DNA from: an uncultured Clostridia bacterium
GTDB taxonomy: Bacteria; Bacillota; Clostridia; Peptostreptococcales; Anaerovoracaceae
Reading direction: 5' to 3'
Assembly (NCBI GenBank): GCA_934247125.1
Contig: CAKQIZ010000092.1
Span: 1 to 6,047, forward strand
DNA: 6,047 nucleotides
The notes beneath the pieces are model-generated. The model ran no database searches. It was not told where the DNA came from and worked only from the letters and a program-made list of their open reading frames with translations. Below are positions 5,238 through 6,047 of the stretch, one piece after another. Each line of letters begins with the position of its first letter. Within the stretch, counting starts at the first letter, position 1. The position numbers and the translations under genes were made by a program.

Positions 5238-6047
5238 CTATACCATCAAGCTAATTGGGTTTTCCAGTAAGTTCTTGACATTTGTAACGAACTGTGCAGC
5301 CAGCAGACCATCAATTATTCTGTGGTCTACAGTGAGCTGTATGTTCATCATCGGTTTGATCTGTATTTCCTTGGTCCCGTCTTCCTTAGTGACAACGAAC
5401 GGCTCGTCCTTTGTCGAGCTGATCGACAGTATGCCCACTTCAGGAGGATTGATGATAGCTGTAAAGTTTTCTATGCCGAACATGCCGAGGTTCGAGATAG
5501 TGAACGTTCCGCCCGCATATTCGTCAACTGCAAGCTTTCCGGCTCTCGCCTTGTCGAACAACGGCGTTGATGCCTTCGAGATCTCCACTACGCTCATGTC
5601 CTGTGAATTCTTGATATTCGGTACGATCAGTCCTGTCGGTGACGCTACCGCTATACCAAGGTTGATGCTCTTGTATCTTTCTATAGTCTCGCCTACGAGC
5701 GATGAATTCATTTCAGGATACTTTTTCAGTGTCATGATGACAGCCTTTGCGATGAAGTCTGTAACTGACGTCTTCTTGTCCTGTACCTCGTTGACCTTTT
5801 TTCTGAGAGCCAGCACGTCTTCCATGTTGACTTTCTGTGTGAAGTAAAGGTGCGGAGCAGTGAATTTGCTCTCGGCCAGTCTGTCGCCGATGACCTTTCG
5901 CACACCTGCGTAAGGGACCTTTTCTCCGATCTCCTTACCGTCAGGGGTGATCTCGCCTGCGCCTGCAGGTGCCTGATCCTCTGCGGCAGCAACTGCCTTT
6001 TTCGCTGCAGCGATAACTTTTTCCACGTCTTCCTTCATGATCTTGCC
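5238..6047 (-). CDS. Dihydrolipoamide acyltransferase (E2) of a 2-oxoacid or acetoin dehydrogenase complex, C-terminal part
   Basis: This is the core subunit that transfers the acyl group from a lipoyl arm to coenzyme A in a cytoplasmic 2-oxoacid dehydrogenase complex. The reading frame is open to the window edge, so only 269 C-terminal residues are visible; the Met at 6036-6038 is internal. The first residues (GKIMKEDVEKV) match the end of a peripheral subunit-binding domain. An Ala/Pro-rich linker follows (about 12-40), then the catalytic acyltransferase domain (about 44-269). The active-site motif DHRIIDG is at 241-247 with His242 and Asp246, and the protein ends at a TAG stop. The lipoyl domain or domains expected at the N-terminus lie outside the window. 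The E3 gene follows 162 bp downstream. Whether the substrate is pyruvate or acetoin cannot be told here, because the E1 genes are not visible. Confidence 0.95.
   Translation of the reverse strand, partial: GKIMKEDVEKVIAAAKKAVAAAEDQAPAGAGEITPDGKEIGEKVPYAGVRKVIGDRLAESKFTAPHLYFTQKVNMEDVLALRKKVNEVQDKKTSVTDFIAKAVIMTLKKYPEMNSSLVGETIERYKSINLGIAVASPTGLIVPNIKNSQDMSVVEISKASTPLFDKARAGKLAVDEYAGGTFTISNLGMFGIENFTAIINPPEVGILSISSTKDEPFVVTKEDGTKEIQIKPMMNIQLTVDHRIIDGLLAAQFVTNVKNLLENPISLMV

Noticed and set aside
5206..5847. Plus-strand 213-codon reading frame starting at TTG with an excellent AAAGGAG 8 nt upstream, antisense to E2.
   Set aside because: It lies wholly opposite a clearly conserved E2 coding region and has no recognisable domain. 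The purine run is the complement of the pyrimidine tract in the lpdA leader. Most likely a shadow frame with a chance ribosome-site match.

Overview
The window looks like part of one minus-strand operon from a Gram-positive anaerobe of the Firmicutes (Clostridia/Eubacteriales type). Three things suggest this: purine-rich Shine-Dalgarno sites before most of the genes, tight or overlapping gene packing, and an E3 subunit with its own N-terminal lipoyl domain next to lipoate-ligase genes. That last layout is familiar from pyruvate or acetoin dehydrogenase operons of these bacteria. The taxonomic guess is an inference; no marker gene is present.

Transcription order runs right to left. (1) 6047-5238: the C-terminal part of a dihydrolipoamide acyltransferase (E2), cut by the window edge. 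(2) 5237-5076: a 162-bp spacer holding a perfect 14-bp inverted repeat, nested hairpins and a pyrimidine tract that can pair with the next ribosome binding site. (3) 5075-3330: dihydrolipoamide dehydrogenase (E3, lpdA) with an N-terminal lipoyl domain. (4) 3329-3239: an A-rich, apparently unstructured 91-bp spacer. (5) 3238-2309: a first lipoate-protein ligase (lplA). (6) 2293-2057: a 78-residue protein that is nothing but one lipoyl domain. (7) 2028-1186: lipoyl synthase (lipA). (8) 1199-198: a second, divergent lipoate-protein ligase, overlapping the end of lipA by 14 bp. (9) 197-1: no supported gene and no clear terminator.

Together the genes encode the back half of a 2-oxoacid (pyruvate or acetoin) dehydrogenase complex and much of the machinery to install its lipoyl cofactor. 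The ligases attach lipoate or octanoate to lipoyl lysines, LipA inserts the two sulfurs into a bound octanoyl group, and E2 and E3 use the finished swinging arm. No LipB/LipM-type octanoyltransferase is seen in the window.

The most interesting element is the free-standing lipoyl domain placed between a ligase and LipA. It is a candidate for a dedicated carrier on which lipoate is assembled, playing the part GcvH plays in Bacillus subtilis. The structured spacer before lpdA is a second candidate for new biology.
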